Shown here in pieces: positions 55,507-64,000 of a stretch of DNA of 64,000 bases. Every line of letters starts with the position of its first letter. The stretch's first letter is position 1. The position numbers and the translations under genes are program-made. The notes beneath the pieces were generated by a model, which was not told where the DNA came from, did no database searches, and saw nothing but the letters and a program-made list of their open reading frames with translations. Source of the DNA: Citreicella sp. C3M06 (GTDB lineage: Bacteria > Pseudomonadota > Alphaproteobacteria > Rhodobacterales > Rhodobacteraceae). The stretch lies in NCBI RefSeq assembly GCF_018860705.1, contig NZ_JAHKQA010000078.1, positions 60,925 through 124,924 on the forward strand, in the 5' to 3' direction.

Positions 55507-56171
55507 CGATGCAGCAGGTGAAAGCTTCCGTCGTGATCCTCGCCGAACAGACACAGCGCATCTACGCGAAAGGGCTCTGGCAGCAGCGACGTGAGCAGCG
55601 GGCGAAGTGCGACTTCGGTCTGCGTTGCCTCGCGCGGGGTGAGTTTGCCGGTCAGCGTCAGGTGAAAGCGGAAGTCGCCCATCACATAGGGATAGCCCCA
55701 GCGTACAAGGTTGGCATCTTGCGCCGGGCTCAAGCGCGCCTTGCGGCGCCGCTCCAGCTCGGCCTCGGAGGGGGGGGCGCGGTGGATATCCAGCGCGCGC
55801 ACGGTTTCGGCGGCAAGCTGCGCCAGCGGGGCGGTGTCACCGGTTGGGGTCAGGGCGAGGAACGCGCCGAGGCGCGCAAGCGTGAGGCCCGGCATTTCGG
55901 CGGGGCAGAGCCTTGCGGCGAGGGCTTCGAGATCCTGTTCCAGCGCGGCGCGGCTGCCGGTCAGTCGGAAGGGCGGCTTGAGCGTGCCGTGAAAGCCGTA
56001 TTTGCGCGGCGTGGCGGTGATCTCGGTCACGGGGCGCGGCAGGCCGGCGATCTGCGGATGCGGCGCGGGCATACCGCGCGCTGCATCCCAGCCCAGCCAG
56101 CTTGCGCAGAGATCCGCGAACGGGCCGGGCTCGGGAGCGTAGTAGACGGCGAAACGAGTGTATTCAGGCAT
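55488..56171 (-). CDS. DUF1045 2H-phosphoesterase-like protein of phn clusters
   Basis: A 227-residue protein with the paired HxT/S signatures of 2H phosphoesterases: HGTLK (His61, Thr63) and HLTLT (His170, Thr172). DUF1045 occurs with phn genes and is annotated only as phosphonate metabolism protein. As PhnP, the cyclic phosphodiesterase, is absent from the window, a role in opening ribosyl cyclic phosphate is a reasonable inference. ATG 56171 is preferred; ATG 56183 lies within a Pho-box half-site. Confidence 0.85.
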   Translation of the reverse strand: MPEYTRFAVYYAPEPGPFADLCASWLGWDAARGMPAPHPQIAGLPRPVTEITATPRKYGFHGTLKPPFRLTGSRAALEQDLEALAARLCPAEMPGLTLARLGAFLALTPTGDTAPLAQLAAETVRALDIHRAPPSEAELERRRKARLSPAQDANLVRWGYPYVMGDFRFHLTLTGKLTPREATQTEVALRPLLTSLLPEPFRVDALCLFGEDHDGSFHLLHRYALSG

Positions 56172-56176
56172 GGCTG

Positions 56177-56194
56177 TGGTCATAATGCAGTCAT
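56177..56194 (+). promoter_or_regulatory. PhoB box upstream of phnM
   Basis: Half-sites TGGTCAT (56177-56183) and CAGTCAT (56188-56194) 11 bp apart, 31 nt before the phnM ATG. Together with the other two boxes it suggests Pho control of all phn units. Confidence 0.6.
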
Positions 56195-56224
56195 GTCACG
56201 GGCAGATGACAACAGGAAGAGCAG

Positions 56225-57403
56225 ATGATGGGCGATATGAGCGTGGGCCACCAGATGGCAGTCGGAGAGATGGCGCTGCGAAACGCGCGACTGGTGCTGG
56301 AGGGCGAGGTTGTCTCTGGCTCTGTGCTGGTGCGCGACGGGCGTATCGCAGCGGTGGATGCGGGCCCGGTGGCGCCGCCGGGGGCGCTGGATTGCGAGGG
56401 CGATCTGCTGATCCCCGGGCTGATCGAGCTGCATACGGACAATCTTGAACGGCATATCCAGCCGCGCCCCAAGGTGGATTGGCCGCATATGGCGGCGATC
56501 CTTGCCCATGACGCTGAGCTGGCTGGAACCGGCATCACCACGGTGTTCGATGCGATGCGGGTGGGATCGGTCATCTCGGACGGAACCGGGGAGTATCGCA
56601 AATATGCGCGCGCCGTGGCGTCCGAGGTGATGGCGGCGCGCGGGCGGGGGATGCTGAAGATCTCGCACCTGCTGCATCTGCGGGCCGAAGTCTGTTCGGA
56701 AACGCTGCTCGAAGAGCTGGACGAATTCACCGAGGCGGACCGGGTCGGCATATTGTCGATCATGGATCACACCCCCGGACAGCGGCAATTCCGCGATATC
56801 TCGAAGCTGAAGGACTATGTCTGCGGCAAGCATGGCATGTCAGAGGCGCAATTTGCCGATCATGTCGCCGGGCTGACAGCGATCCATGCTCGGCTGGGCA
56901 CAGCGCATGAGGCCGGCGCCGTGGCGGCGGCGCGCCGGCTTGGCGCGGTGCTGGCGAGCCATGACGACACCGAGCGCGGCCATGTGGAAGTCAGCGCCGG
57001 GCATGGTGTGCGGCTGGCGGAATTCCCGACCACGCTCGAGGCGGCGCAGGCTTGTCATGACCACGGTATCGCAGTGATGATGGGCGCGCCGAACCTGATC
57101 CGGGGCGGTTCGCATTCTGGCAACGTGGCGGCGGCGGAACTGGCCGGGGCGGGGCTGCTGGATATCCTCAGCTCGGACTACGTGCCTTCGGCGCTGATGA
57201 CGGCGGCGTTCCGGCTTGCCGGGTTGTGGGATGATCTGCCAAGGGCGGTGGCCACGGTCACCGCCGCACCGGCGCGGGCTACGGGGCTGACCGACCGGGG
57301 TCGCATCGCGCCCGGCTTGCTGGCGGATATGGTCCGCGTGCGGCTGGTGGACGGGGTGCCGGTGATCCGGGGCGTGTGGAGCCACGGCCGGCAGGTTGGC
57401 TGA
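56225..57403 (+). CDS. phnM: Ribosyl phosphonate triphosphate diphosphatase PhnM
   Basis: A 392-residue amidohydrolase that removes diphosphate from alpha-D-ribose 1-methylphosphonate 5-triphosphate. The metal motif is IELHTDNLERHIQPRP as in the E. coli enzyme; SHDDTERGHV and PNLIRGGSHSGN follow. AGGAAGAG precedes the ATG at 56225. It is a separate rightward unit ending in an inverted pair of repeats. Confidence 0.94.
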   Translation: MMGDMSVGHQMAVGEMALRNARLVLEGEVVSGSVLVRDGRIAAVDAGPVAPPGALDCEGDLLIPGLIELHTDNLERHIQPRPKVDWPHMAAILAHDAELAGTGITTVFDAMRVGSVISDGTGEYRKYARAVASEVMAARGRGMLKISHLLHLRAEVCSETLLEELDEFTEADRVGILSIMDHTPGQRQFRDISKLKDYVCGKHGMSEAQFADHVAGLTAIHARLGTAHEAGAVAAARRLGAVLASHDDTERGHVEVSAGHGVRLAEFPTTLEAAQACHDHGIAVMMGAPNLIRGGSHSGNVAAAELAGAGLLDILSSDYVPSALMTAAFRLAGLWDDLPRAVATVTAAPARATGLTDRGRIAPGLLADMVRVRLVDGVPVIRGVWSHGRQVG

Positions 57404-57418
57404 TCTTGAGGGGGCAGA

Positions 57419-57525
57419 GGGGGGCCAGCCCCCCGCCTGCGGCTCCCCCCGGAGTTTACCGGGCAAGATGAAGCAGGTGCGCGGCGCCTGATCTTCATCT
57501 TGCCAAATAAACTCCCGCCGGAGGC
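57419..57525. repeat. Dispersed repeat, subtype B, inverted pair (copies B2 and B3)
   Basis: A GC hairpin at 57419-57435 and copy B2 (57437-57473) with CCCCGGAGTTTACC then GGGCAAGATGAAG, and its reverse complement B3 (57493-57525). A long hairpin can form after phnM, and may act as a terminator for phnM and for hisH, which faces it. Confidence 0.75.
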
Positions 57526-57547
57526 AGTCGCAAGTTTGCGGGCAGGC

Positions 57548-58183
57548 TCAGGGTTTCCAGTTGAGGAAATTGGCAATCATGCGCAGGCCGGTGGCAGCGG
57601 ATTTTTCCGGGTGGAATTGCAGGCCGATCACGGTGTCTCTGGCGACGATGGCGGTGACATCTCCGGCGTAATCCACATGGGCGACGCGCTGCGACAGGTC
57701 GGTCATCGCCATCTGGTAGGAATGCACGAAATAAGCGTGATCGCCGGTTGCAATGCCGTCCAGAACCGGGTGCGCATGGTCGATCACCAGATCGTTCCAG
57801 CCCATGTGGGGGATCTTGAAGGCGGGGTCGGAGGGGGCGATGCGGGTGACCTCGCCATCGATCCAGCCGAGGCCGTCGGTCTGTTCGTACTCGTGGCCCT
57901 TGCGGGCCAGAAGCTGCATGCCGACGCAGATGCCGAGGAAAGGCACGCCGCGGGTTTCGACCGCCTCTATCATCGCCTGAAAGCAGCCCGACTGGCGCAG
58001 GGCCCGGGCGCAGGACGGGAAAGCCCCGTCACCGGGCAGCACGATGCGATCGGCCTTGGCGACCGTTTCGGGATCGGTGGTCACAACGACCTTGCCAGCC
58101 TTGGTTTCCGCTGCCATGCGCTGAAACGCCTTTTCGGCGGAATGCAGGTTGCCGCTTTCGTAGTCGATGATGGCGGTCAGCAT
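57548..58183 (-). CDS. hisH: Imidazole glycerol phosphate synthase subunit HisH
   Basis: A 211-residue glutamine amidotransferase of histidine synthesis. Catalytic Cys86 in GICVGMQLL, and HPEKS holds the His/Glu. It works with HisF, which is not in the window. AGGAGCG precedes the ATG. It is the last gene after fabI on the minus strand, with 14 nt between. Confidence 0.94.
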   Translation of the reverse strand: MLTAIIDYESGNLHSAEKAFQRMAAETKAGKVVVTTDPETVAKADRIVLPGDGAFPSCARALRQSGCFQAMIEAVETRGVPFLGICVGMQLLARKGHEYEQTDGLGWIDGEVTRIAPSDPAFKIPHMGWNDLVIDHAHPVLDGIATGDHAYFVHSYQMAMTDLSQRVAHVDYAGDVTAIVARDTVIGLQFHPEKSAATGLRMIANFLNWKP

Positions 58184-58197
58184 GGCGCGCTCCTGCG

Positions 58198-58989
58198 TCA
58201 GAGGTTTTCGTATTGCGGCATGCCGAGCACGTGGAAGCCACCGTCGACGTGGATGATCTCGCCGGTGGTGCAGGCGCCATGATCGGACACGAGGTAGACC
58301 GCCGTGCCGCCGACCGCGTCGAGCGTGGCGTTGGCGCGCATCGGGGCGTTCATGTCGGTGTGTTTGTAGGTCTTGCGCGCGCCCCCGATGGCGGCCCCGG
58401 CGAGGGTCTTCATCGGGCCGGGCGAGATGGCGTTGACCCGGATGCCTTCGGGGCCAAGATCGTTGGCAAGGTAGCGCGTCGCCGATTCCAGCGCTGCCTT
58501 GGCCACGCCCATGACGTTGTAATTGGGCACGACGCGCTGCGAGCCCTCATAGGTGAGGGTGATCAGTGTGCCGCCGTTCTCGACCATCAGCGGGTGGGCG
58601 CGGCGCGCCACCTCGATGAAACTGTAGCACGAGATGTCGAGCGAGTTGCGGAAGTTGGCGCGCGAGGTGTTCAGGATGCGCCCCGTCAGTTCCGATTTGT
58701 CGGAAAACGCGATGGCATGCACCACGAAATCGATCGTGGGCCAGCGCGCCCCAAGCTGTTCGAAGGCCGCATCCAGCGAGGCATCGTCGGTCACATCGAC
58801 ATCGACCATGAAATCGCTGCCGACCGAGGCGGCCAGCGGTTCGAGCCGCTTGCCGAAAGCGTCGCCCTGATAGGTGAAGGCCAGCTCGGCCCCCGCGCCA
58901 TGCAGGGCCTTTGCGATACCCCACGCGATGGAGCGGTCATTGGCCACCCCCATGACAAGCCCGCGCTTGCCCTTCAAGAGCTCCGACAT
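58198..58989 (-). CDS. fabI: Enoyl-ACP reductase FabI
   Basis: A 263-residue short-chain dehydrogenase/reductase that reduces enoyl-ACP with NADH, the last step of each fatty-acid elongation cycle. GVANDRSIAWGIAKAL is the FabI-type nucleotide motif; the catalytic Tyr/Lys are in YNVMGVAKAALE. The gene is 17 nt from fabB. Confidence 0.95.
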   Translation of the reverse strand: MSELLKGKRGLVMGVANDRSIAWGIAKALHGAGAELAFTYQGDAFGKRLEPLAASVGSDFMVDVDVTDDASLDAAFEQLGARWPTIDFVVHAIAFSDKSELTGRILNTSRANFRNSLDISCYSFIEVARRAHPLMVENGGTLITLTYEGSQRVVPNYNVMGVAKAALESATRYLANDLGPEGIRVNAISPGPMKTLAGAAIGGARKTYKHTDMNAPMRANATLDAVGGTAVYLVSDHGACTTGEIIHVDGGFHVLGMPQYENL

Positions 58990-59006
58990 GTGCTGCTTTC
59001 CGCCTG

Positions 59007-60236
59007 TTAGTCTTTGAACCGGCTCAGCAGCATCGACCCGTTGGTCCCGCCGAAGCCGAAGGAATTGGTCATCACCGTATCGAGCCCGGCATTGTCGACG
59101 CGCGCGGTGGCGATTTCGGCCGGCTTGAGCGCGGGGTCGAGCGTTTCGACGTTGATCGAGGGGATGATGAAATCATTGTCGAGCGCCAGCAGGCAGTAGA
59201 TTGCCTCTTGTGCGCCGGTGGCACCCTGACTGTGGCCGGTCATCGATTTTGTCGAGGAGACGGGCGGGGTCGTTCCTTCGCCAAAGACGCGGCGGACGGC
59301 CTCGATCTCGCCGACATCGCCGACCGGGGTCGAGGTGCCATGGGCGTTGATGTAGCTGACCTTGCGGCCCTCAGGGAGCGATTGCAGCGCAAGGCGCATG
59401 GCGCGCTCGCCGCCCTCGCCTGAGGGGGCGACCATGTCGTGACCATCGGAGGTGGCGGCAAAGCCGGTGACCTCGGCGTAAATCTTGGCGCCGCGGGCCC
59501 GGGCGTGTTCGAGTTCCTCGAGCACGAGGATGCCGCCGCCTGCCGAGATGACGAAGCCGTCGCGCCCGGCGTCGAAGGCGCGCGAGGCTTTTTCCGGGGT
59601 GTCGTTGTACTTCGAGGACATCGCGCCCATCGCATCAAACAGGCAGGACAGGGTCCAGTCGAGTTCCTCGCCGCCGCCAGCGAACATCACGTCCTGCTTG
59701 CCCATCATGATCTGTTCGGCGGCACTGCCGATGCAATGCAGCGAGGTCGAGCAGGCCGAGGTGATGGAGTAGTTGATGCCTTTGATCTTATGCGCGGTCG
59801 ACAGGTTCGCGCTAACCGTAGAGCACATCGCCTTGGGCACCGCGAAGGGCCCGACGCGCTTGGTGCTGCCGGTCTTGAGCACGGTCTGCTGCGCGGTCAG
59901 CAGCGCCGAGGTTGACGGCCCGCCCGATCCGGCGATGAGCCCGGTGCGCGGGTTGACGATGTCTGACTCTTCAAGCCCGCTGTCGGCGATCGCCTGTTTC
60001 ATGGAGATATGGGCATAGGCGGCGCCCGGCCCCATGAAGCGCAGCGTGCGCTTGTCGACATGCGCGGCCAGATCGAGGTTGATGGCCCCGGCGATCTGGC
60101 TGCGGAAGCCGTGTTCCTGCATTTGCTCGTTGGCGGTGATGCCGGAGCGGCCTGCCTTGAGCGAGGCGAGAACCTCTTCGGCGTTGTTGCCGATGGACGA
60201 TACGATGCCCAGTCCGGTGACGACGACGCGGCGCAT
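59007..60236 (-). CDS. fabB: 3-oxoacyl-ACP synthase I FabB
   Basis: A 409-residue condensing enzyme for unsaturated fatty acids. Catalytic triad: Cys in TSACSTSLHC, His in INAHGTSTPVGD, His in MTGHSQGATGA. Start ATG 60236 has AAGGGAGG upstream. It follows fabA after 190 nt containing repeat A4; the pair makes the unsaturated-acyl branch. Confidence 0.95.
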   Translation of the reverse strand: MRRVVVTGLGIVSSIGNNAEEVLASLKAGRSGITANEQMQEHGFRSQIAGAINLDLAAHVDKRTLRFMGPGAAYAHISMKQAIADSGLEESDIVNPRTGLIAGSGGPSTSALLTAQQTVLKTGSTKRVGPFAVPKAMCSTVSANLSTAHKIKGINYSITSACSTSLHCIGSAAEQIMMGKQDVMFAGGGEELDWTLSCLFDAMGAMSSKYNDTPEKASRAFDAGRDGFVISAGGGILVLEELEHARARGAKIYAEVTGFAATSDGHDMVAPSGEGGERAMRLALQSLPEGRKVSYINAHGTSTPVGDVGEIEAVRRVFGEGTTPPVSSTKSMTGHSQGATGAQEAIYCLLALDNDFIIPSINVETLDPALKPAEIATARVDNAGLDTVMTNSFGFGGTNGSMLLSRFKD

Positions 60237-60352
60237 GTGGCCTCCCTTGCGTTGGTTGGGGGCTATGTAGGGCAAGGGGCAGGGGGGACGCAAGCGGGGG
60301 ATGACGCTGTTTTGCAGCGCGGGGCGCGTTGGTCTGCTGCGGCGGTGCCGGA

Positions 60353-60405
60353 GGGGGCGCTGCCCCCGCCCTTCGGGCCCCCGGGATATTTGGGGCCAGA
60401 AGAAA
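60353..60405. repeat. Dispersed repeat, subtype A, single copy (A4)
   Basis: GC hairpin (60353-60358 with 60362-60367) plus core GGGCCCCCGGGATATTTG and GGGCCAGAAGAAAC (60371-60405), between fabB and fabA. Confidence 0.75.
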
Positions 60406-60426
60406 CCGGGGCGGCGCGAGGTCGGG

Positions 60427-60936
60427 TCAGTTTTCGCTGAGCGCGACCTTCATGTCCTTGACCTGATAGATCACTTCGCCGTCGGCTTCGACGATGCCGT
60501 CGGCGACGCCCATGGTCAGGCGGCGGGTCTGGATCGCCTTGGTGAAGTCGATCTTGTAGGTCAGCAGCTTGCGATCGGGGCGGACCATGCCGGTCAGCTT
60601 GACCTCGCCGACGCCAAGCGCGTAGCCGCGCCCGAGCCAGCCGCGCCAGCCGAGGTTGAAGCCGGTCAGCTGCCACAGCCCGTCAAGCCCGAGGCAGCCG
60701 GGCATGATCGGGTTGCCGGGGAAGTGGCACTCGAAGAACCACAGGTCGGGGGTGATGTCGAATTCCGCCACGACGTGGCCCTTGCCGTGCGCGCCGCCAT
60801 CGCCCGAGATCTCGGTGATGCGGTCCATCATCAGCATGGGCGGGGCCGGAAGCTGGGCGTTGCCCGGCCCGAACAGCTCGCCGCGCGCACATTTCAGAAG
60901 GTCATCCTTGCCGAAGCTGGTGGGGTAGTCGGCCAT
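60427..60936 (-). CDS. fabA: 3-hydroxydecanoyl-ACP dehydratase/isomerase FabA
   Basis: A 169-residue hot-dog-fold enzyme that makes the first cis double bond of unsaturated fatty acids. The active-site His is in [20 protein letters not shown]. Start ATG 60936 is set by [13 protein letters not shown], typical of the family. Divergent from irr. Confidence 0.95.
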   Translation of the reverse strand: MADYPTSFGKDDLLKCARGELFGPGNAQLPAPPMLMMDRITEISGDGGAHGKGHVVAEFDITPDLWFFECHFPGNPIMPGCLGLDGLWQLTGFNLGWRGWLGRGYALGVGEVKLTGMVRPDRKLLTYKIDFTKAIQTRRLTMGVADGIVEADGEVIYQVKDMKVALSEN

Positions 60937-61127
60937 GGGTGAAGGCCCTCTCGTTCCTTGAATGTCTGGTTGCGCCCCCTCTAGCATCGTGCCCGCGCAG
61001 CTTGCAACCCTGCGCCCATGTCCCGCAGTGGTGCGGGCCATGGCGGATTCGAATTGAAATCCGGGGCGCATCTTCCCTATATATACAGAATGTGCGGGAT
61101 TTCTTGAATCGACGTCAGGCGAGACAG

Positions 61128-61547
61128 ATGACAGCAAATGCAATGACACGGGGCACGCAATGGCTGGGGCAGGCCGGGCTGCGCCCGACGAAACAGCGCC
61201 TTGCCTTGGCTGCGCTGCTCATCGGCGACGGTCGAAACCGGCATGTCACCGCGGAAAGCCTGTTTGCCGCCGCGCAGGACAAGGGCGAGAGCGTTTCGCT
61301 GGCCACCGTCTACAACACGCTGCGCGCCTTTTGCGAGGCCGGGCTGATGCAGGAAGTCACCGTCGATGGCTCGCGCAGCTATTTCGATACCAACACCCAT
61401 GAGCATCCGCATTTCTTCTGGGAGGATGACGGGCATCTGACCGATGCCCCGTCCGAACAGCTGGTGATCACACGCCTGCCCGATGCCCCCGAGGGGGCCG
61501 AGATTGCCTCGGTCGATGTCGTGATCCGCCTGCGCCGCAAGGACTGA
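61128..61547 (+). CDS. irr: Iron response regulator Irr (Fur family)
   Basis: A 139-residue Fur-family protein with winged helix in 10-80 ([14 protein letters not shown], then [17 protein letters not shown]) and the His-rich [14 protein letters not shown]. In alphaproteobacteria Irr senses haem or iron and controls haem and iron genes. The N-terminal haem regulatory motif of Bradyrhizobium Irr is absent. Start ATG 61128. Divergent from fabA, a conserved arrangement in Rhodobacterales. TATATATA at 61077-61084 may be part of its -10. Confidence 0.9.
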   Translation: MTANAMTRGTQWLGQAGLRPTKQRLALAALLIGDGRNRHVTAESLFAAAQDKGESVSLATVYNTLRAFCEAGLMQEVTVDGSRSYFDTNTHEHPHFFWEDDGHLTDAPSEQLVITRLPDAPEGAEIASVDVVIRLRRKD

Positions 61548-61615
61548 GCGTTTCGGCGGCTGCGCGGAACCTAGGTGCGGCGGCGGTCGTTGTTCCTGCA
61601 CAAGGAGGCAACGAC

Positions 61616-62302
61616 ATGACCACCACGCTTACGATCCGCGCCGTCGAGGCGATCACCCACGACACCCAGCGCGTGACCTTTGACAAGCCAGACGGCTTTC
61701 GCCATGTGCCCGGCCAGGCCGCGCATATCGCGCTGGACAAGGACGGCTGGCGGGATGTGTGGAAGTCCTTCACCATGACCTCGCTGCCCGAGGATGAGGC
61801 GCTTGAGTTCGTCATCAAGAGTTATCCCGAAGAGGCCGAGGGCCATGACGGGGTCTCGCAGCGGATTGCCCGGTTGCAGCCGGGCGACACGATGGTTCTC
61901 AAGGATGTCTGGGGCGCCATCGACGACGAGGGCGACGGCGTGTTCATCGCGGGCGGTGCCGGGGTGACGCCCTTCATCGCGATTCTGCGCGAAAAGCTGG
62001 AGAAGACCGGCTCGCTCAAGGGCAACACGCTGATCTTCTCGAACAAGGCCGAGCGCGATATCCTGCTGCGCGACGAGTTCGACAAGATGCCGGGGCTTCA
62101 GACGCGCTACATCGTCACCGATGAGCCGGACAGCCCGCTGTATCGTGATCGCATCGACGAAGCGCTGCTGAAAAAGTATGTCGAGCCGTCGCGCGACACC
62201 TGCTATGTTTGCGGGCCGCCGCCGATGCTGGACGATATTTCGAAGCAGCTGAAGCAGATCGGCGTGCCAGAACAACGCATCGTCATGGAACAGTTCGACT
62301 GA
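61616..62302 (+). CDS. Ferredoxin/flavodoxin reductase-like FAD protein
   Basis: A 228-residue ferredoxin-NADP reductase fold: FAD-binding segment WKSFTMTSLP, NAD(P)-binding FIAGGAGVTPFIAIL and the C-terminal CYVCGPPPMLDDI. No extra iron-sulfur domain. Likely moves electrons between NAD(P)H and a flavodoxin or ferredoxin; the partner is unknown. Downstream of irr on the same strand, so possibly iron-controlled. Confidence 0.88.
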   Translation: MTTTLTIRAVEAITHDTQRVTFDKPDGFRHVPGQAAHIALDKDGWRDVWKSFTMTSLPEDEALEFVIKSYPEEAEGHDGVSQRIARLQPGDTMVLKDVWGAIDDEGDGVFIAGGAGVTPFIAILREKLEKTGSLKGNTLIFSNKAERDILLRDEFDKMPGLQTRYIVTDEPDSPLYRDRIDEALLKKYVEPSRDTCYVCGPPPMLDDISKQLKQIGVPEQRIVMEQFD

Positions 62303-62330
62303 TCGGCGAAGGGTCCCTGCCGGGGCTTGC

Positions 62331-63200
62331 TCAGAACCATTGCCCCGGCTCCATCAGGCCGAGATCCATCAGCTGGCGCGAATGCCACTCGAAGGCCACC
62401 GAATTGTGCCAGCGGAATGTCGGGATGTCGAAGGTGCTGCCCGGGTTGCGCTTGAGCGCCTTGGCGGTGCGGAACGACGCCAGCACGGCCGTCAGGTTGT
62501 TGTGCCACGGGCAGGCGTAAGTGTTGTATTCCTCGTCATTGAAGCTGTGATCGTCGCGCAGCGTCAGGCCCGGCTTGGCGCGAAACAGCGCCACGCGGTC
62601 GATCTTGCGGCGCGGGGCGGGGATGTGTTCCTCGTAGCGCCAGCGCAGACCGCCGAAGAAATCCAGCTGCCGGTCCTTGGGGTGGTTGTGGTTCGACGGG
62701 TCGGGCCGCGCCAGCGCGTAATAGCCCGAGCGATCGATGAAGGCCTCGTCCAGCGATACCGCATCGGGAAAACGCTGTAGGTCGCCGGCATAGAGGTCGA
62801 TGACATAGGCCAGCATGGCGTTGCGTCGCTCTTCGGCGTGAAACCCCAGCATTTCGGTGACCGAGCGGGTCTCGCAGAACGGGTAGAACAGGTATTCGGC
62901 GTTGTAGCACCAGAACATCCACAGCCCCGGCCCGGCCTCGTTCACCGCCTTGACGGCGCGCGGCACCGCGCCGTCGCTGGTCAGCGTGTAATCGATCCGG
63001 TGCACCCGCGCCGCCACGTCGCGGGCCAGCGGAAAATGCGGCGGCATGAAGGCCAGAACGCAGCGAAAGCCGCATTGCAGATGGTGGCGCAGGGTGGTGT
63101 CGATCTCGGTCTCGTCCTCGCAGAACACCATGGCGACGGGGCCGGTGCCAAGGGCAACGCGCGCTTGCGCCAGGAATCTGTCCAGACCGGAATGGTGCAT
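62331..63200 (-). CDS. Conserved protein, possibly glycosyltransferase-like
   Basis: A 289-residue cytosolic protein rich in Trp, Tyr and His. VAMVFCEDETEIDTTLRHHL near the start and FFGGLRWRYEEHIPAPRRKIDRV in the second half are distinctive, but I do not recognise a catalytic motif. Similar Rhodobacterales proteins have been called glycosyltransferase family 2, without proof. GAGGCAGG precedes the ATG. Confidence 0.65.
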   Translation of the reverse strand: MHHSGLDRFLAQARVALGTGPVAMVFCEDETEIDTTLRHHLQCGFRCVLAFMPPHFPLARDVAARVHRIDYTLTSDGAVPRAVKAVNEAGPGLWMFWCYNAEYLFYPFCETRSVTEMLGFHAEERRNAMLAYVIDLYAGDLQRFPDAVSLDEAFIDRSGYYALARPDPSNHNHPKDRQLDFFGGLRWRYEEHIPAPRRKIDRVALFRAKPGLTLRDDHSFNDEEYNTYACPWHNNLTAVLASFRTAKALKRNPGSTFDIPTFRWHNSVAFEWHSRQLMDLGLMEPGQWF

Positions 63201-63334
63201 CGCCTGCCTCTATGCGCTTTTCTGGTGAAGACTCCGTCAATTTCGCACAGGGTGCAAGCGCACAGCGGTCTTTCCTCGCGGGCGTATTTGCGCTATGCGC
63301 CGCCACTTGAACCGCCCGATGCCGAAGGTGCCCC

Positions 63335-64000
63335 ATGTCCGATGCCAAGAAGCTTTTCATCAAGACCTATGGCTGTCAGATGAACGTCTACGACAGCGAA
63401 CGCATGGCCGAGGCGATGGGCGGGCAGGGTTATGTCGCGACCGACAGCCCTGCTGATGCCGACATGATCCTGCTGAACACCTGCCACATCCGTGAAAAGG
63501 CGGCGGAAAAGGTTTATTCGGAGCTGGGCCGTTACAAAGGCCTCAAAGACGCGCGCCCTGATCTCAAGATCGGCGTGGCGGGCTGCGTTGCACAGGCCGA
63601 AGGGCAGGAGATCATGCGTCGCCAGCCGCTGGTCGATCTGGTGGTCGGCCCGCAAAGCTATCATCGCCTGCCGGATCTGCTGGCGCGCACCAACGCGGGC
63701 GGCAAGGCGCTCGACACCGATTTCCCTGAAGAAGACAAGTTCGACCATCTGAGCGCGCGCCCCAAGGCTAAGCGCGGCCCGACCGCCTTTCTGACCGTGC
63801 AGGAAGGCTGCGACAAGTTCTGCGCCTTCTGCGTGGTGCCCTATACGCGCGGGGCCGAGGTGTCACGCCCTGCCGAGCGTGTGCTGGCCGAGGCGCGCGA
63901 TCTGGTCGAGCGCGGCGTGCGCGAGATCACCCTGCTGGGACAGAACGTCAACGCCTATCACGGCCATGACGGCGGGCTGGCGGGGCTGATCTTTGCCCTG
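63335..64000 (+). CDS. miaB: tRNA methylthiotransferase MiaB (3' end outside window)
   Basis: The first 222 residues of the radical-SAM enzyme that methylthiolates i6A37 in tRNA. Residue 14 (KTYGCQMN), Cys50 (NTCHIREKA) and the Cys in [11 protein letters not shown] bind the auxiliary cluster; CDKFCAFC is the radical-SAM motif. It runs off the end of the window. GAAGG precedes the ATG. Confidence 0.95.
   Translation, partial: MSDAKKLFIKTYGCQMNVYDSERMAEAMGGQGYVATDSPADADMILLNTCHIREKAAEKVYSELGRYKGLKDARPDLKIGVAGCVAQAEGQEIMRRQPLVDLVVGPQSYHRLPDLLARTNAGGKALDTDFPEEDKFDHLSARPKAKRGPTAFLTVQEGCDKFCAFCVVPYTRGAEVSRPAERVLAEARDLVERGVREITLLGQNVNAYHGHDGGLAGLIFAL

Noticed and set aside
61040-61090. An iron-control element for irr/fabA
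   Set aside because: GGATT and AATCC arms and TATATATA are present, but the sequence does not match a known Irr box well enough.

Overview
The window looks like chromosomal DNA of a high-GC alphaproteobacterium of the Rhodobacterales (Rhodobacter/Roseobacter relatives). Evidence is the order miaB - irr - fabA - fabB - fabI, the DUF1127 gene followed by CcsR-type 'cuckoo' sRNA hairpins, a VPLPA-CTERM protein, GC-rich third codon positions and an alphaproteobacterial RNase P RNA. No rRNA, tRNA, phage, IS element or CRISPR array was seen. The genus is inferred, not proven.

Layout. 1-300: tandem hairpins with anti-Shine-Dalgarno loops (CcsR-like sRNAs), read leftward from a DUF1127 gene. 0.7-9.5 kb: housekeeping genes (Mrp/ApbC Fe-S carrier, YebC, small hydrolases, RNase P RNA, L33, PabB/PabC-like pair, Bax-inhibitor-like protein). 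9.6-13.5 kb: second DUF1127 gene, divergent LysR regulator and two purine deaminases. 13.6-26.9 kb: MgtE, 5-formyl-THF cyclo-ligase, Dps, a VPLPA-CTERM protein, PurD, XseA, a decayed alkB remnant, FtsY, a GNAT/DUF2927 operon, MoaA and a lipoprotein. 27.0-31.5 kb: a form II CO-dehydrogenase-like molybdenum hydroxylase cluster, coxG-coxS-coxL-coxM. 31.6-42.7 kb: LLM oxidoreductase, orphan Fe-type ABC ATPase, AEC carrier, a peptide ABC transporter operon headed by an M19 dipeptidase, and an unknown membrane protein.

42.8-57.4 kb: a full carbon-phosphorus lyase system. phnCDE1E2 imports phosphonates; phnGHIJKL with phnM cleaves the C-P bond; phnN and a DUF1045 2H-phosphoesterase handle the ribosyl phosphate side; PhnF is the local repressor. 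All three rightward phn promoter regions (before phnC, phnG and phnM) carry direct repeats with the 11-bp period of a PhoB box, and the phnF-phnG region also has a palindrome that could be the PhnF operator. Two unusual points are a roughly 245-bp insert between phnI and phnJ bounded by an exact 15-bp direct repeat that keeps the stop/start overlap on both sides, and a second, divergent PhnM paralogue next to phnF.

57.5-64.0 kb: hisH, the fabA-fabB-fabI unsaturated fatty acid genes, irr, a flavodoxin-reductase-like gene, a conserved unknown and the start of miaB, which runs off the window. A dispersed, REP-like repeat family (seven copies at five places, two subtypes) sits at gene ends from 20 to 60 kb; one copy appears to supply the ribosome-binding site and start codon of phnL.
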